The position numbers and the translations under genes were made by a program. A stretch of DNA of 64,000 nt from Pelargonium x hortorum (Eukaryota > Streptophyta > Magnoliopsida > Geraniales > Geraniaceae): contig JAYMTJ010000018.1 in the NCBI GenBank assembly GCA_036897525.1, positions 81,572 through 145,571 of the forward strand. Reading direction: 5' to 3'. Numbering within the stretch: the stretch's first letter is position 1; every line of letters begins with the position of its first letter. Under the pieces are notes generated by a model. The model worked only from the letters and a program-made list of their open reading frames with translations, was not told the DNA's origin and ran no database searches. This document shows, piece by piece, positions 26,821 through 39,150 of the stretch.

Positions 26821-26835
26821 CGGGGGATACCCCCG
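26821..26835. repeat. CGGGGG-ATA-CCCCCG hairpin
   Basis: A perfect six-pair G:C stem with a three-base loop, striking in sequence of about 36% G+C. It has the same core as the hairpin at 12601-12611. There is no T run straight after it and no gene before it, so I do not call it a terminator. Confidence 0.7.
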
Positions 26836-29800
26836 CTATTCTTTGAGATTGATTCACTAAACTAAAGTAAAGGATTGACTTCACTATTTCCTTTGCTTTG
26901 ATACTAGAAATTCCGCATACATTTTAGAAAGAATAAGAATAACCCCTTTAGTAGTTAAGAGGTAGCCTCTTGTTTTCCTAGGTGTAATTGCTCGGGAGAA
27001 CTGAGCTTCAGTCTAGTGTGGAAAGGTATTCGCTTGTTTATTAATTGCACCCTAATCTTATAGCGGAGGGGCTTTTATAAAATATTAAAATGTAATTTGG
27101 GAGTCCCTCTATCTACGATTTCATTTAGAGATCTCTAAACTAAAGGGGATATAAAGAAAAACTAAAGTAAGAGGTTTCTTTCCACTAACCCCAACAAAAG
27201 CAATCCTAAACAAAAATATCTTGCTCTCGGATTTCAGTTTAAAACCAGAAGATATCTAAAACTTGAAACAGGATTTTTTTAGGAATAAAGCCTTAAGGTA
27301 GAGTGTTTTTCATTGATAAAAAAGAGATTTTAATTGCAAGTTTTACGAAACTAAGCAAAGAGCTGACTGAGGCGGGAGCATTCCTCTTGTTACGAGCTAG
27401 ACCTATCTTGAGATTCCTCTTATGTGCCTTACTTGTTGCTTACTTTGTTACTCCCTTTCACACACTCATACTCTTTATTCACACTCCCTTGTTTGTAATA
27501 GAAACTTTTTTGAAGGACAGAATTTAGTTAGATAAGGGCGCCTCAATGAAATGAATACCTATAATTAGCTATCCTCCGCTTAAGAAATCCCTTCCTTGAA
27601 AGGTCTAGCTAGACTGGAACTAAAGAACACCTATCTTTCTTTGAAAACCCGGGATTACTCAAATAACCAAGAAGCTGGTCAGGAGCAAGCTGAGTGTTTC
27701 GGCTGACAAGAACAAGGAAATCTTCTATTAATAGCTAAGAAAAGTACAGGAATTCCATCATCTACGCTTAGATCGGAGAATTTTCCCCCCCTTAGCAGCA
27801 CCGGCTTATCCCATTAGCATGATTAAGAGAGTCCTCTATTAGTAGGGGATTTAGATCAAGGGGCTTACAAGGTTCCTAGCTTCCGTGGATTTAGAGTAGT
27901 TAAGATTAAGGAAGAGTTATAAAAGGAGTGGATTATGAGTTCGGTTGGATTCTCTTGTTGCAGTCTGTACTTAGTGTAGCTCTGAGGAAGATACAGAATT
28001 CGGGGATACAGAGTCATCTAAGCTACAGAAAAGTAACAAACAACGTAAGTTCAATTTATGGAGTACCCAGAAGAATATGTAGATGCGAGGGTGAGTATAG
28101 CAAAGAGTAGAGTTAGTTGTCCAAGGTATTTATTACTTCTGAAACGTGTAATAAAATACAGACTTTGATCTTGTACTTTGGTGAGGAAAAACACTTCTAT
28201 AAAATAAAGAAAGAGAGTCATATATAATATAATAAAGAAAATATAAGGTCACAAATCCTGATTCATGAGAACTATACCGAAGTTACTAGCTATAATAAAA
28301 TAACATTTATCTAAACTAAAGTTTATGCACCCTGTTGTTAAGTAAGGCTTTGAGAGGATATATTTACTATATAATTCAGAATTACTTGTATTAGAGAGGC
28401 AGTAAGAGACTACCCTTTTTTAGATGCTAGGTGAGCTCCTTGGGACTAGTTACAAAGTCAGAGAGGGGAAGCTAGATATGTTATACTCGAGTCCATATTA
28501 TTTCATTTTTCAGTAAGTATATTACTTAGTAAGCGAACACTGTCATGCGAAGGGCGCCACTCAAACGCGATAGATAGGTGAATAAGAGAGAAAGAGTAAG
28601 TATTCTAAATAACCTAATGAACATATATTGCTAATATACACATACCTGATTTCTTCTAAAAATGATACCCTAAAACCGAGAATACAATATAAAGAATTGT
28701 TCTAATTGAAACAAGGTAATTACTCTCTTCTAGTAAGTATCCCTGAAAGCAATCCCTGTTGGTATAGCACCTGTCGATGGAATCCCTCTCTTTCTTAATG
28801 GATGTAAGTTCTTGTCTTTGTTAGAGTATATTCCCTTAGTCTTTCTAAGATTAAGATAAGAGGCATAGGGAAAGGGTAGGCACTGTAGCTAGGATGAATG
28901 AAATATGTATTGCTATCAAGAAGAAAGGTTTCCACTAATTTAATTAAAATTAATGAGAACTGAGTTTGTGGGTGTATAAAACCTAGTAGGAGAATTTATA
29001 GACTAAACAGGTGTTTTGTTTAAGGCAAAATAGGTTAGGTTCTATCAAACTTAAGATTCTTCTCTGTTCTGTTAACCAAGCCTGCCTTCGTACTTTAGTA
29101 TAGAAGCTCTGATGAATAGGGGAACCCTGATATTTAGATAAAGGCAACTCTTGATAGTCAAAATATGCCCAATGCTGTTTAACAGCTCTGTAAGTTTATG
29201 GAATATGGATGCATTATCTCCCTTTTGTAGCTTATGTTCTTATAGGAACTCTCTTAAATTGTATTAATCCTTCTGTTGCTTGTGCTTGTAAGCCTTATTA
29301 GGATATAGAACGGATTCCCTTTTGTAAAGCAAGCCAATCTCATATCAGTAGCTGTTGTACCCGCAAGAGAAGGAGGAAGAACCAGTCGTCAATAGTAGCA
29401 AGCAAGTCAAGAGCCTGTCCCAAGGGAAGAAGGTGAAAGCTGTTCAATGAAATCCCCGTCAATAGCAGAGAGACTTATACTTAAGACTTACATTACAGGA
29501 GATTGAGGAGGTATTTGTATTACCTAAAGCCGTACTTAATTTGAGCTTTTGTAGTTAGTAATTGTCTATAGTTTTCCTTAGTAGGAGTGAGTAGGTTAGT
29601 TATTCTATAGGGTTGTTAAGTAAGGAGTATCCCTCTGGCTCTATGCTATGCAGCTTGTCGTATAAAGAGGAGTACGCCGTAGATAGATATACATGAATCC
29701 TTGTTACCGAGTAACCAAACGCTTGGTTAGGAGGTTAATACAATTATAGTCTATTTATTTGAGAGTTAAACGTTACACTTTAAAATTACACTAGGACCAG

Positions 29801-32800
29801 AAGTCAAAAGAAGCAAGTCTGGAAGTAAGTAAGCTCATTGGCCCATTAACACAGATAGCTATGTTTTTTCCGACTACTTTTTTTTATTGAATGTCCAAGC
29901 TATTCTTATACATAATTACAGAGTTTTAAATCAAATAATATCCAATATACTCCAAAGAATCTCCATGTGATACTTATAAAAAAGTACAGTATCCCCGGGG
30001 ATTTATCGGTACGATTAAAGATGTTCCTAGTAGGTAAATCTTGTTAAATTCCCAAACTTTAAATTAAAATACTATATCCTTGAATCCTTATAAACTAAAT
30101 TTGTCAAAAAAAACAGGATTTCATCATCCGTATAGTCTACTTTTTATTCAGCCGAACTCTCGAACTGACCTTACTTTTCTAATTAGAAATCCGAGTTATG
30201 ACTGCTTTTTAACATACCAGGTGTCCTATTAAATCTTTCTAACTACAAAATAAATCGCAATAAAAGTTATCTCGCAAACCAATACTTTTTTTACTCCTAA
30301 CCTGGTTTTAGAAGTTACATGAACTAAAGAAGAGCGATTCAAATCAAAATAACGAAGAACGGGTGTCGGTCCTCAAAGTCCCTAAGTTAAGGGATAAAGT
30401 ATAAGTAATATTGTAATAAGAGAGGTTGCCCTTTAAATAAACTCCAGCTCATATTAAAAATGTTGTTAATAAAATATAATAGCAAGGCCTTAAGATTAAG
30501 CACCTCCTCCTAACTACGAAGCAACTGATCGGAAAAGCGTTTACTACTTTTTTTGTTGCCGATTTTCTATGAGCTTAAATACTCAAGAGTACATACAATC
30601 CTACTCTTTCTACTTAAATTTATAAGAGGATACCCTTTTTTTAATAGTCAATTATGTAAGGGGAGGCGCAAAGGCCTGCCTTTTTCTTTTTAGGGTAAGC
30701 TTTTGTTTTTTGCTACGCCCTACAATTCCCAATTAATTTAACAAGTTACAAAAAACCTAAATTTCAGTAACAGCCAAAACCTTTTACGGAGCACTTTGAT
30801 TTAAAAGCTTTAGCTACCCCTTTCCGCGTAAGTTAAACCTCATCGGTAAAAACAAATATAGATATACTGCAATTTTTTTTTTAACAAAGCACTTTCAAAT
30901 AGGATCAAAAACTACGTATCTTGCCGAATAATTATTAAAGACTCACAACAACAATAAGAAGTCCCCAGACTACTCCCTTCCGAATTCACTAAAAAAATTC
31001 TAATGGTTATCCATTATACCTGTATAATTTTAAGCAACTTAAACAAGTAAAAAACTGGGTATATCCGGCGAGATATAAGGTGGCCAAAGGTGAGAGTTTA
31101 AGACACCGGGAAAGTGCATTTTTAGAACAGTTGTGTTTCCTATAAAAATGACATAAAAAGAATTGAAGCTTTATAGGCTGTAGAGAGCAGTAACCCCGGA
31201 AACAAAGGATAATACTAAAACTACTGAGAAATACCCACTAAAGAGATTACTTACTTACTTAATAGGGCCGCGTAGTAATTGCACAAATTAACAAACACTG
31301 TATATTCTAGGGAATCTGGGGTTCTTAATCTTAATATTTAAAAAAGGGTTTAACCTGGATATTTTTCTCAGAGGATAACAAGGGTTTTAGTACGGTAGAG
31401 GTTAAGTACGAAATTTAGATTCATAAGAAGTCTAGGTAATCCAAAAGCAAAGTTATAGTCAAGAATTTTCTACATAAGCACTATACTATAAAATTTCGTA
31501 TACCTGGGATCAAATTAGACAAAATCTAATATAGCAACACAGTACAAATTCAGATAAGTCTTAAAGAAAAGAAGCTTTCTTATAACTTATAATCAAGGCA
31601 CTTATTAAAGCGGCGAGTCACAACTTAGAAGTTAAAAAAATTAACATATCTCAGTCAAGTAAAGAGACTATCCGTCTACAAGGCAAGAGGTAGCCATCCA
31701 TTCTTCCTTTGCTTCACTTCAGGAAAGACTCTAATACGAATACCGAAGATGAATAAACTAATGAATTTCCGTTTGATTCTACAATTCCGAGCATAATTTA
31801 AGTTTCAGGATACCAAAGAAGAAAGAGATCTTAGCTCTAGTCTTTTTTTGGTAAAGTACTTTTTTTTCTGTAAACGAATGAATGCCCCAAGCTCACGTAC
31901 TGTTTATAGGGGAATTTCCGTATAGTTGAAATCGGTTAAAATGAAAGGACTTTGGTAACTAGCCAAAGATTTAATCAGGTAAAGCTCCTTAGGGGAGGGT
32001 TGTATAAATTTTAGAAAGATCTAAAAAAGTTATTAAGAATTTCTTTTCTCTTTAAGAATAAAAGCTCTATAATAGAACTTTATGCCTGGTAAAGCCTACT
32101 TTTCTACTAATGTTTAGTCTATTAATCGGGAATCCTTTTTTTTGCTGGGGATAGCGTCAAGAGGATTCGATGTAAAATAGTTAAAGAAGAAGTTTTAGAG
32201 ATCTAAGAAAAAAAGACATATTGATATAAAAATTCTCAAAAAAGAATGGGCGGCTACGGGCTACCATTTCCCTTGACTATAGTTTCTATTTGAACGAATA
32301 GCTGAGATCCTTGGATAACAGGAATTCTTTGCGTTAATACTCTCCTTACTTACCGGATCCCTTATAAAGTGCTCTTAGTGCTTTCTCTACTCATCATAAA
32401 CTTTTTTGTTGTCAATTAAACTTCAATACTACATACAAGAGTTCTCAGTCAGGTGCGGTACCCCCTCTTGGAACTAAAATCCGAAATAACTAGGAGTGCA
32501 AAATAAGTTTTTAGGGGCTCTCTATTCCTCCTTAAAAACTTTCTTGCTGATATTACTGTAAGGGGCAGGGGCCATTAAACAAGAAAATCAGTGTCCTGCC
32601 TGTCTGCAAAAGAGATAGATGGTTTGAACTTCAATTCGTTATAAAACGCGGGTCAACCCTCTTTGGTGGGTTATAACATAACACCCTTTAAAAGTAAGAG
32701 AGGCTCCTGAAGTCTTTTTACAATTTGGGTTTTAGCTCTATTTTTTGTGCTATCCACCCTTTTTTGTATTAATATTCCTCAACGAATAATTAGAGCTTGC

Positions 32801-35025
32801 CCTAACTAAATACGTTTCAGGGTTCATTTTATATTGATAGGGAGCTTCCTAGTGGAACAACGAGAAGTTCTTTATTTTAGGTTCTCATCCCCTTTTTAGC
32901 GTTAGTTATAACAATACATATCCGTATATGATAGGGGCTTTTTATCTAACTTCAAGAGATATTGCATCCCTAGGTTTTTTTCTTAGAGGAGCTATACTAA
33001 ATTCATCGGGCATGGCCTAACAAATAAAAAAGGGTATTCTACAAAAAAGCTTGCTAGTAGAAAAAATGAAAAGGAATAAACGTTCATATAGAGCATAAAG
33101 GCTCGTTTCGTCTCCAGTTGGGAAATAAATAGGAAACAAAAAAAGGAGCTCGTCAAGAGAGGAAAATTGAGTTAGTTTACTACAGACAGGCGGGAGTTTT
33201 TAATAAAATAAGGTGGGCAAAGATAGCAAGAGCTTTAGATATTCATTTTTATTTCCAACTTTAGCTGACTTCTCAATCGAGTTTACTTATACAAGTAATA
33301 ACTATTTCTATACTTGGTATCCAGTATACTTAATTAACTCTTTACTTGCGGTTCAAAAGAACTTACATCCCGGCTTTGCACCTTATGTCTTGCCGCAAAA
33401 TCTAGATGTATTTGTTTCTATTAAATTTCATTACAGTAGAGTATTTCTAGAATCAAATTCTTTATTATTTTATTTCTTTTGGATTTCCATAAAAACGGTT
33501 TCATATCAAAGACTCTAATCTAACCTAAAATGTCAAGGGTACAGTATACAATCCTATAAAGTATTAACTACAGAATCCTAATAACCAAGGGTAGATAAGA
33601 AAAGAAAGAAAGAAAGTCATAAGCTGTAGAGTAAGCTAGAGAATCGGTGCCTAGTTCTAAGGTTGTATAATACAGGGGACTCCTAAGACAAGTTATTGTA
33701 CCTAGCTTACAAGAAAGAACAAGTGCTCTTGGCCTGCGCTAAGATAGTAGATTATAAGGGAATAGACTCTAAAAGAATCTATTATCCTCAATTAGCAACA
33801 CAGACTTTCATGACGTTCTTTGGCCTATGAGTACTGCAAAACACCGAGTTGGGTTAGGACAGTAGGTTCCTTCTTACTTAGATTGGTTAGAATGGTATTT
33901 AGAGTTCGATACAGAAGACAAAACCCGAGGAAGAGATTCTTAGACTCATTGGCATGTTGTCATTGAGAGTGTTCCTAAGAAAAGTTTAGTTCTGGGGGTT
34001 TTCGAAGGTTTTTTTCCTATTTACCTCAGATTAAAAGTCTAGTATTTAAGGGTCCTCCGATTCCGGTGAAGTTGCAGTTCCAACCCTTAGTAGTTACGAG
34101 TTCTGAATAGAAAAGGAATTCCCGTTCACAATCAAGTGACTTTTTTCACAGCAATTTTATACAAAGGAAGTGTTCCGTAGCCAATGAGTAATAATTTGAT
34201 AATTTTAAGGTACCAAAAGTCTCTGGGTTCTTGTAAACTTTCGAAGTTCTCTTAAAATATATAATAGAGTGCTGCTAGAATCCTTCAATTTAAACAGCTT
34301 GCTCTAAAGCGAGAGGTGAATAGACTTTGTATTCTCTACTTATTGAAAGAAAGGATTTTTTTTCTCAGATTTAGTTGCTTCTGAGATCTCCATCTGACAG
34401 TAAAGTGCTTGCGTGTAGTTATCCTCCTTTATTAAGATTTAGGGTCCCTTTGTAATTGGTAATTGTAATTTAGGTTACAGCGGGAAAAAGACTCAATGGT
34501 AACTAAATTACTTAGATAGAAAAGCATATACAGCGTCTCTAGCTAACAAGCTATAACCTATTCAGATCTACTGAACTTATAAAGCAGGTCAGTTTTCTAA
34601 AAATGCCAAAGGTTCCAGCGCTACTTTCATTTTAGGGGAATTTTGACCTTTCTAGATTAGCAAGGGGAACCTTTATATCTTATACTACTCAGTCTTTGGT
34701 CGCCCGTTACTCTTTGATGCTTTGCTTAACCCCCCGATTGACACAGCAAAGTCCTATCCTATCCCCTGTTATCGATTCTAGATATTAAGTCGTATATCAT
34801 AAGTAGATTATAGACCTATAATAGGATATAAAAACTAAAGACAGGGTTTCTACCTAGATAAGCGCTTAGATTAAAAAGAAAAAAAAAAAGGTAATGGCTG
34901 CAGGAGGAGGATTTGCCTACAAGATTTAACTTCTAGTTCTAAAGGTAAAAAAGGACTTCTTTTGTTAGATGTCTAGAGTTATTAAGTGGGGTCGATAGAG
35001 TGTGAATAAGAGGAAGGCTGCCTTC

Positions 35026-35037
35026 AAAGGGCCCTTT
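35026..35037. repeat. 12-bp palindrome AAAGGGCCCTTT
   Basis: Perfect purine-to-pyrimidine palindrome, the longest of the seven or so GGGCCC sites in the window. Others lie at 389, 9029, 12249, 13313, 17612 and 60074. Confidence 0.7.
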
Positions 35038-35836
35038 ATGGTGTTATGCTCTTAAAGTGGATACCCCTTCCCTTTGACTTCTCCAACTTTAGCATCTGGT
35101 TTAGTCAAGACCGGTTTAAAAAGAAAGCTAATACAGGTGAATTGAGGATATAACTATCTATATAGCGCAGACAAAAGGGACACTAGTAGGTCTGTCTTAA
35201 TTATCAACCTGAACTTTTGTCATTGATAAAAAAAACTAATAATAATCAATTTCTTTTTCCTTTCTATATCATGGAATATCTAGTTCTACATACAGCATTT
35301 TTTACTAAGGAACACCCTATTGAATTGAGTAAGTCAATTTAGTTAGTTTTTCTGTGGTTATACCTAGCCCTAGCTAATTGAAGCTCAGGTTATCTCTTGA
35401 ATTTTTCGGATAATAATAAAGACCTTTAGATATCTATTCTAGGAATTTCTATATAAGTCTTATACTTTTTCTTATACTTTTACCAAAAATGTATTTTACT
35501 TCTCAAGGAGTATTCCTTAAATATTTATAAGGGTTTTATGATAAGGAGAGAGACTTATATATTATATTTCACTTTTTTTTTGGAAGCAAGCAGTCCAAAC
35601 CAATCCAAACTCATAATCCTCTCTTTCTATACTCCAAAGGTAGCTAGTAAAGTAAAGAAACCCTTGTTAGCTAACTGTCTGTAGTCCACCTGTTCTAAGA
35701 TTACTAACTAATCCTAATCCCCGAAAGACACATATCTATCTGTCGATGCCAGCTCGAACCTGTTGTACCACTTGCACTGACTCTTGAATGAAACCAACAA
35801 ATCCGGTTAATTAACGGTACCTTGAATGCTTGACCT

Positions 35837-35853
35837 CTAGCTTTGGAAGCTAG
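35837..35853. other. tRNA anticodon-type hairpin
   Basis: CTAGCTT-TGG-AAGCTAG is a perfect seven-pair inverted repeat. Read as a five-pair stem it leaves a seven-base loop, exactly the geometry of an anticodon arm. On the plus strand the loop TTTGGAA presents UGG (Pro); on the minus strand TTCCAAA presents CCA (Trp). Minus-strand sequence beyond it (GGTCAAGCATTCAAGG) weakly recalls a T-arm, but no D-arm or acceptor can be fitted convincingly. It may be a tRNA relic or a chance hairpin. Confidence 0.35.
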
Positions 35854-37870
35854 GTACCCGGTGTAAGCCTGTGAGAGCAGTTCTTATTTGGGAGTTGATT
35901 CCTAGTTAAGATATAGATTCTCTTGTTTGTAAGGAGTAGCTATCCAAGATCAAGGCAAATGAAGTATAGAATCTCTTTGAGAACCTGTCCATTTCGGTCT
36001 AATGCTTATGTGGGTATTGCGTATACTTTGTAGAGGGAAACTTCTCCCATGTGTATAGCCTGCACTTATATCCTTGCTTTTCATCCTAGGAAGGCCTTCA
36101 AAGACGAAGATAATCTATTAGAATTTCCTTCAATTTCTTTCTTGACCATCTGAATCAAAATCACTTAGATTATAGATATACCTTATGACATATGAATTTG
36201 GGACACCCTGTATTTAATAGTTAGAAACATTTCTAGTAATCAAAATCGCTTAAGTAAGTAGTTCAACCCTCAACTTTTTTATAGAGAATCCTTCTTTGTT
36301 TGATCTAAGCTAGTGTTATTGTTAATTGAAATTGGAATTTTAAAGTCAGTCATTGGTTCATAAAATAATAGAAGTTAGACAAGTTTAGTCGAGGACAGTC
36401 TTAGGTTTTTTGGGGTAGGTAATCCCAAGCCGAGGATACTTAGTGTAAATCTTACTTAACTTAACCTTTGGACACGACACCGGCTATGAGAATAGGAGAA
36501 GTTGGGAATTTGAAATAGAAGCGGATACTCTTGGACAGACAGTAATAGAGGAATTGATCATTAGGCTTCGGGAATATGACAAAAAAGGAGGGACCGACTA
36601 AGAGAGTACTTGGACCTAAGGAAGCATCTTACTTAGACTGAGGAGTTGGAGTTATAGTAGTGTTCTAAAGAGCAAGCTAAAGACAAGATAACCTAGAGTG
36701 GATATTAGATTCCACAGTTAAAGAGATAAAGGAGAATTCCCTCTTGTTTTCTGCTTTACAGGGATGCCTCTAGAATTACTCCAAGTGTCTCCGCCGGAAG
36801 ACAAATCTATTATATCTAAAAAAATAACAGGAGTTCTTTTTAAGGGAAAAGAAGCTTTTCTGAGAAAGTGGAGAATTTCTGTAATTGTCTAACTGGTAAA
36901 TCGATACGCAGTAAGAGCGCCGGGAAGTCCCAGGATTGGAGAGAAGTAAAAACTAGTAACTAGTTATATCCGAAAAAAATTTTAGTAGCATTTTTTTATT
37001 AGGAAGAGGGAAGTAAACCTCGTGCGAGAAACTTTTCATCAATGAGTAGGCTTTATCTAATTGTTTAAGCGAGCGCCTTTTTCTATTTCTGAATAAAAAG
37101 GTGAAATTTACATCTTGTGGATTTACTTTTCTAAGGAGAATATACTCCTTAAACTTTACTCGGAAGTTAAAGGGGTTAGCTAGCAGCTGTATGAGAAATA
37201 AAGGTAGGAGTTCTGTTTTCCTCTCAAAGGAATTAATTCTGAATATGAGAGCCTCCCAGAGGTTTTTTAGTGGTTGAAGAGAGAATTTAAATGATAGATA
37301 CGAAAATGTCCTTTTTATTTTACAGGTAATCTTAAAAAACGGATTTCTAAAGCAATTTAAGTTTAAGTGTTATTTAAAAAGTGGATATGAGGGGGTTTCC
37401 TAAGTTTATTTGATTTAGGATTTTAAGGGTTTTTTAAGAAGTAGATAGAGTCTAGTTTATAATCCTGGATTTTTGTAAAGGGAAGTTGTCAAGTCTTCTA
37501 ACTAAAGAAAGTCTAAAGTAAATCCTGCGTAGCTTTCTAAACTCTAAAGCTAAGGAGTCCTTTTTTGACATCTCGGGCTTCTAGTAACCAAACAAACGAT
37601 TTCTTTCTCACGAAGTTTTGGTTAGGGTATTTTAGCAGCTGTCAATTTCGTTTTTTCTACTGTTATTGCCCTTATATTCCTTAAAGAAATTTCTAAAAAT
37701 CACTTAGTTCTCTTTCTTATTCTTGGGTTTGCTTTAAACTAGGAGAGAGGATTCCGCTTTTCCAGTGCCAGGCCTAAATATCTGAAAGGTAAATACTGAA
37801 TAAACTCTAGGAAAGATTGACTCCAAAAAACTGGGATACTGCTAACTATCGATTTATATAAACTTTGACA

Positions 37871-37907
37871 TTGTTCTCATTGTTCTCATTGTTCTCATTA
37901 ATTCTCA
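37871..37907. repeat. 9-bp tandem repeat, TTGTTCTCA x3 plus variant
   Basis: Three exact TTGTTCTCA units (37871-37897) are followed by one variant, TTAATTCTCA. Replication slippage is the simplest explanation. No gene overlaps it. Confidence 0.8.
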
Positions 37908-39150
37908 TTAATACAGATTTTGGTATCTTAAGCCTTTCTAGAATTAGAATAGAAAGTTTTGACTTTATATAGGATATTGTAGATATGGTTTATTCCTGAA
38001 TTTTCAGTTTTAGCTCTATAAAAGTGAGAGGGTTGCTCGAAGCTCTAACCAACTTATATATAACAGGAAATAAGGGAGGCATCTGTAAAGAGTTTTCCTT
38101 AATTTATTTCGGATAGAGAGACTTCGGTAGGTTCTAAAAAAGTCAAGGGCTAGGCTAAGAAAGCCGGTCTAGCTAAGAGGACGGTGTGCACCAAGTCAGT
38201 AAAAGGTTTCCCCTTTTTGAACTATATCAAAGAAAAAAGACATCTTCATCCTTACAAAGGGATGTATTCAATAACTATCTAAGATACTCATATAAGGCTC
38301 ATACAAGGAGCTCCTAGGAAAGTCGGGGATTCTCTTTACATGTCCTGTTTCTTTTGAATTCTAACTAAATACATAGTTTCACTGGGAAATACTGAAGTTT
38401 ACAAGTTAAATGTAGATCTTCCTAAAGGGTATCTTAACTGACAATAAAGTACAGAATTTCTTTACACTTCGTGGGTTCTTTGTTAAAGTATTCACTAGAA
38501 TTTCTTGGGATTTCTAAGTGGGTATGTTTAGCTAAAGTTAAGTAAGGTAGTCGGTCTATTTGCTAGCTCTTTTAGTGTTCGAGGGCTTCTAGATCCCTGT
38601 ATTATCTTGTATAGTAGTAGCAGCTCAAGGTTTCATTTAAGGGTTGTTAGATATTCAATTTAAGAATTGCTGAACAAGTCAAATCAATTTCTATCTAATA
38701 GGGAAGTCCTGCTTTAGCGCAATAGGTAATAGGTATTCTAAAGTATGGTAAGGGCTAAAGCTGCGGGTTAAGCTCTTGTGCAAATAAGTCATTCATATGG
38801 TGTCCTGGTGGTATGTACTATATCGAGACCCCCCTTTTTTTTTTGTATGGCGCTCGGAAAAGACATTCTAGAATATAAGGAAAGGGGCTCACCATCCATT
38901 TTTTTGGTATTGCTCTTAATTATTGCTCTTGGATTTGCTTTCGTTTAAGTGTTTTAAGAGTTTTCCATTGAGTCTCGGTTCTGGCATAGATAAAACCCAT
39001 AAATAGATAGGCTTTACCCTTTCATGTCAGTAACCAATAAGACAAGAGTAAGAAATTCCCTTTTATCTCTAGAGGGCTCCCTCTGTATTTCTCGTAGGGA
39101 ATAGCAGTCCAGTGTCCTTGCAAAGAACTTAATAATCTTAATCAGTCAAG

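Larger units (their letters stand above)
23961..39150. other. AT-rich, TpA-rich non-coding stretch
   Basis: No supported gene in 15 kb. Small frames exist at 24914-25111 and 27303-27527 (both hydrophobic), 27928-28110 and 33213-33518, but none is recognisable. The stretch contains the GC hairpin at 26821-26835, a (GAAA)n run near 33600, AAAGGGCCCTTT at 35026-35037, a tRNA-type anticodon hairpin at 35837-35853, and a 9-bp tandem repeat at 37871-37897. Confidence 0.65.

Noticed and set aside
30072-30338. Minus-strand frame that looked like a decayed protein
   Set aside because: Ten stops in about 89 codons is no fewer than expected by chance, so there is no evidence for a former gene.
33213-33518. 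101-codon plus-strand frame
   Set aside because: GTG start, T-rich DNA giving Phe/Tyr/Leu-rich peptide, no domain and mostly bulk-type composition.
37871-37907. Tandem 9-mers considered as a CRISPR array or telomere
   Set aside because: No spacers between units, unit too short, only three copies.
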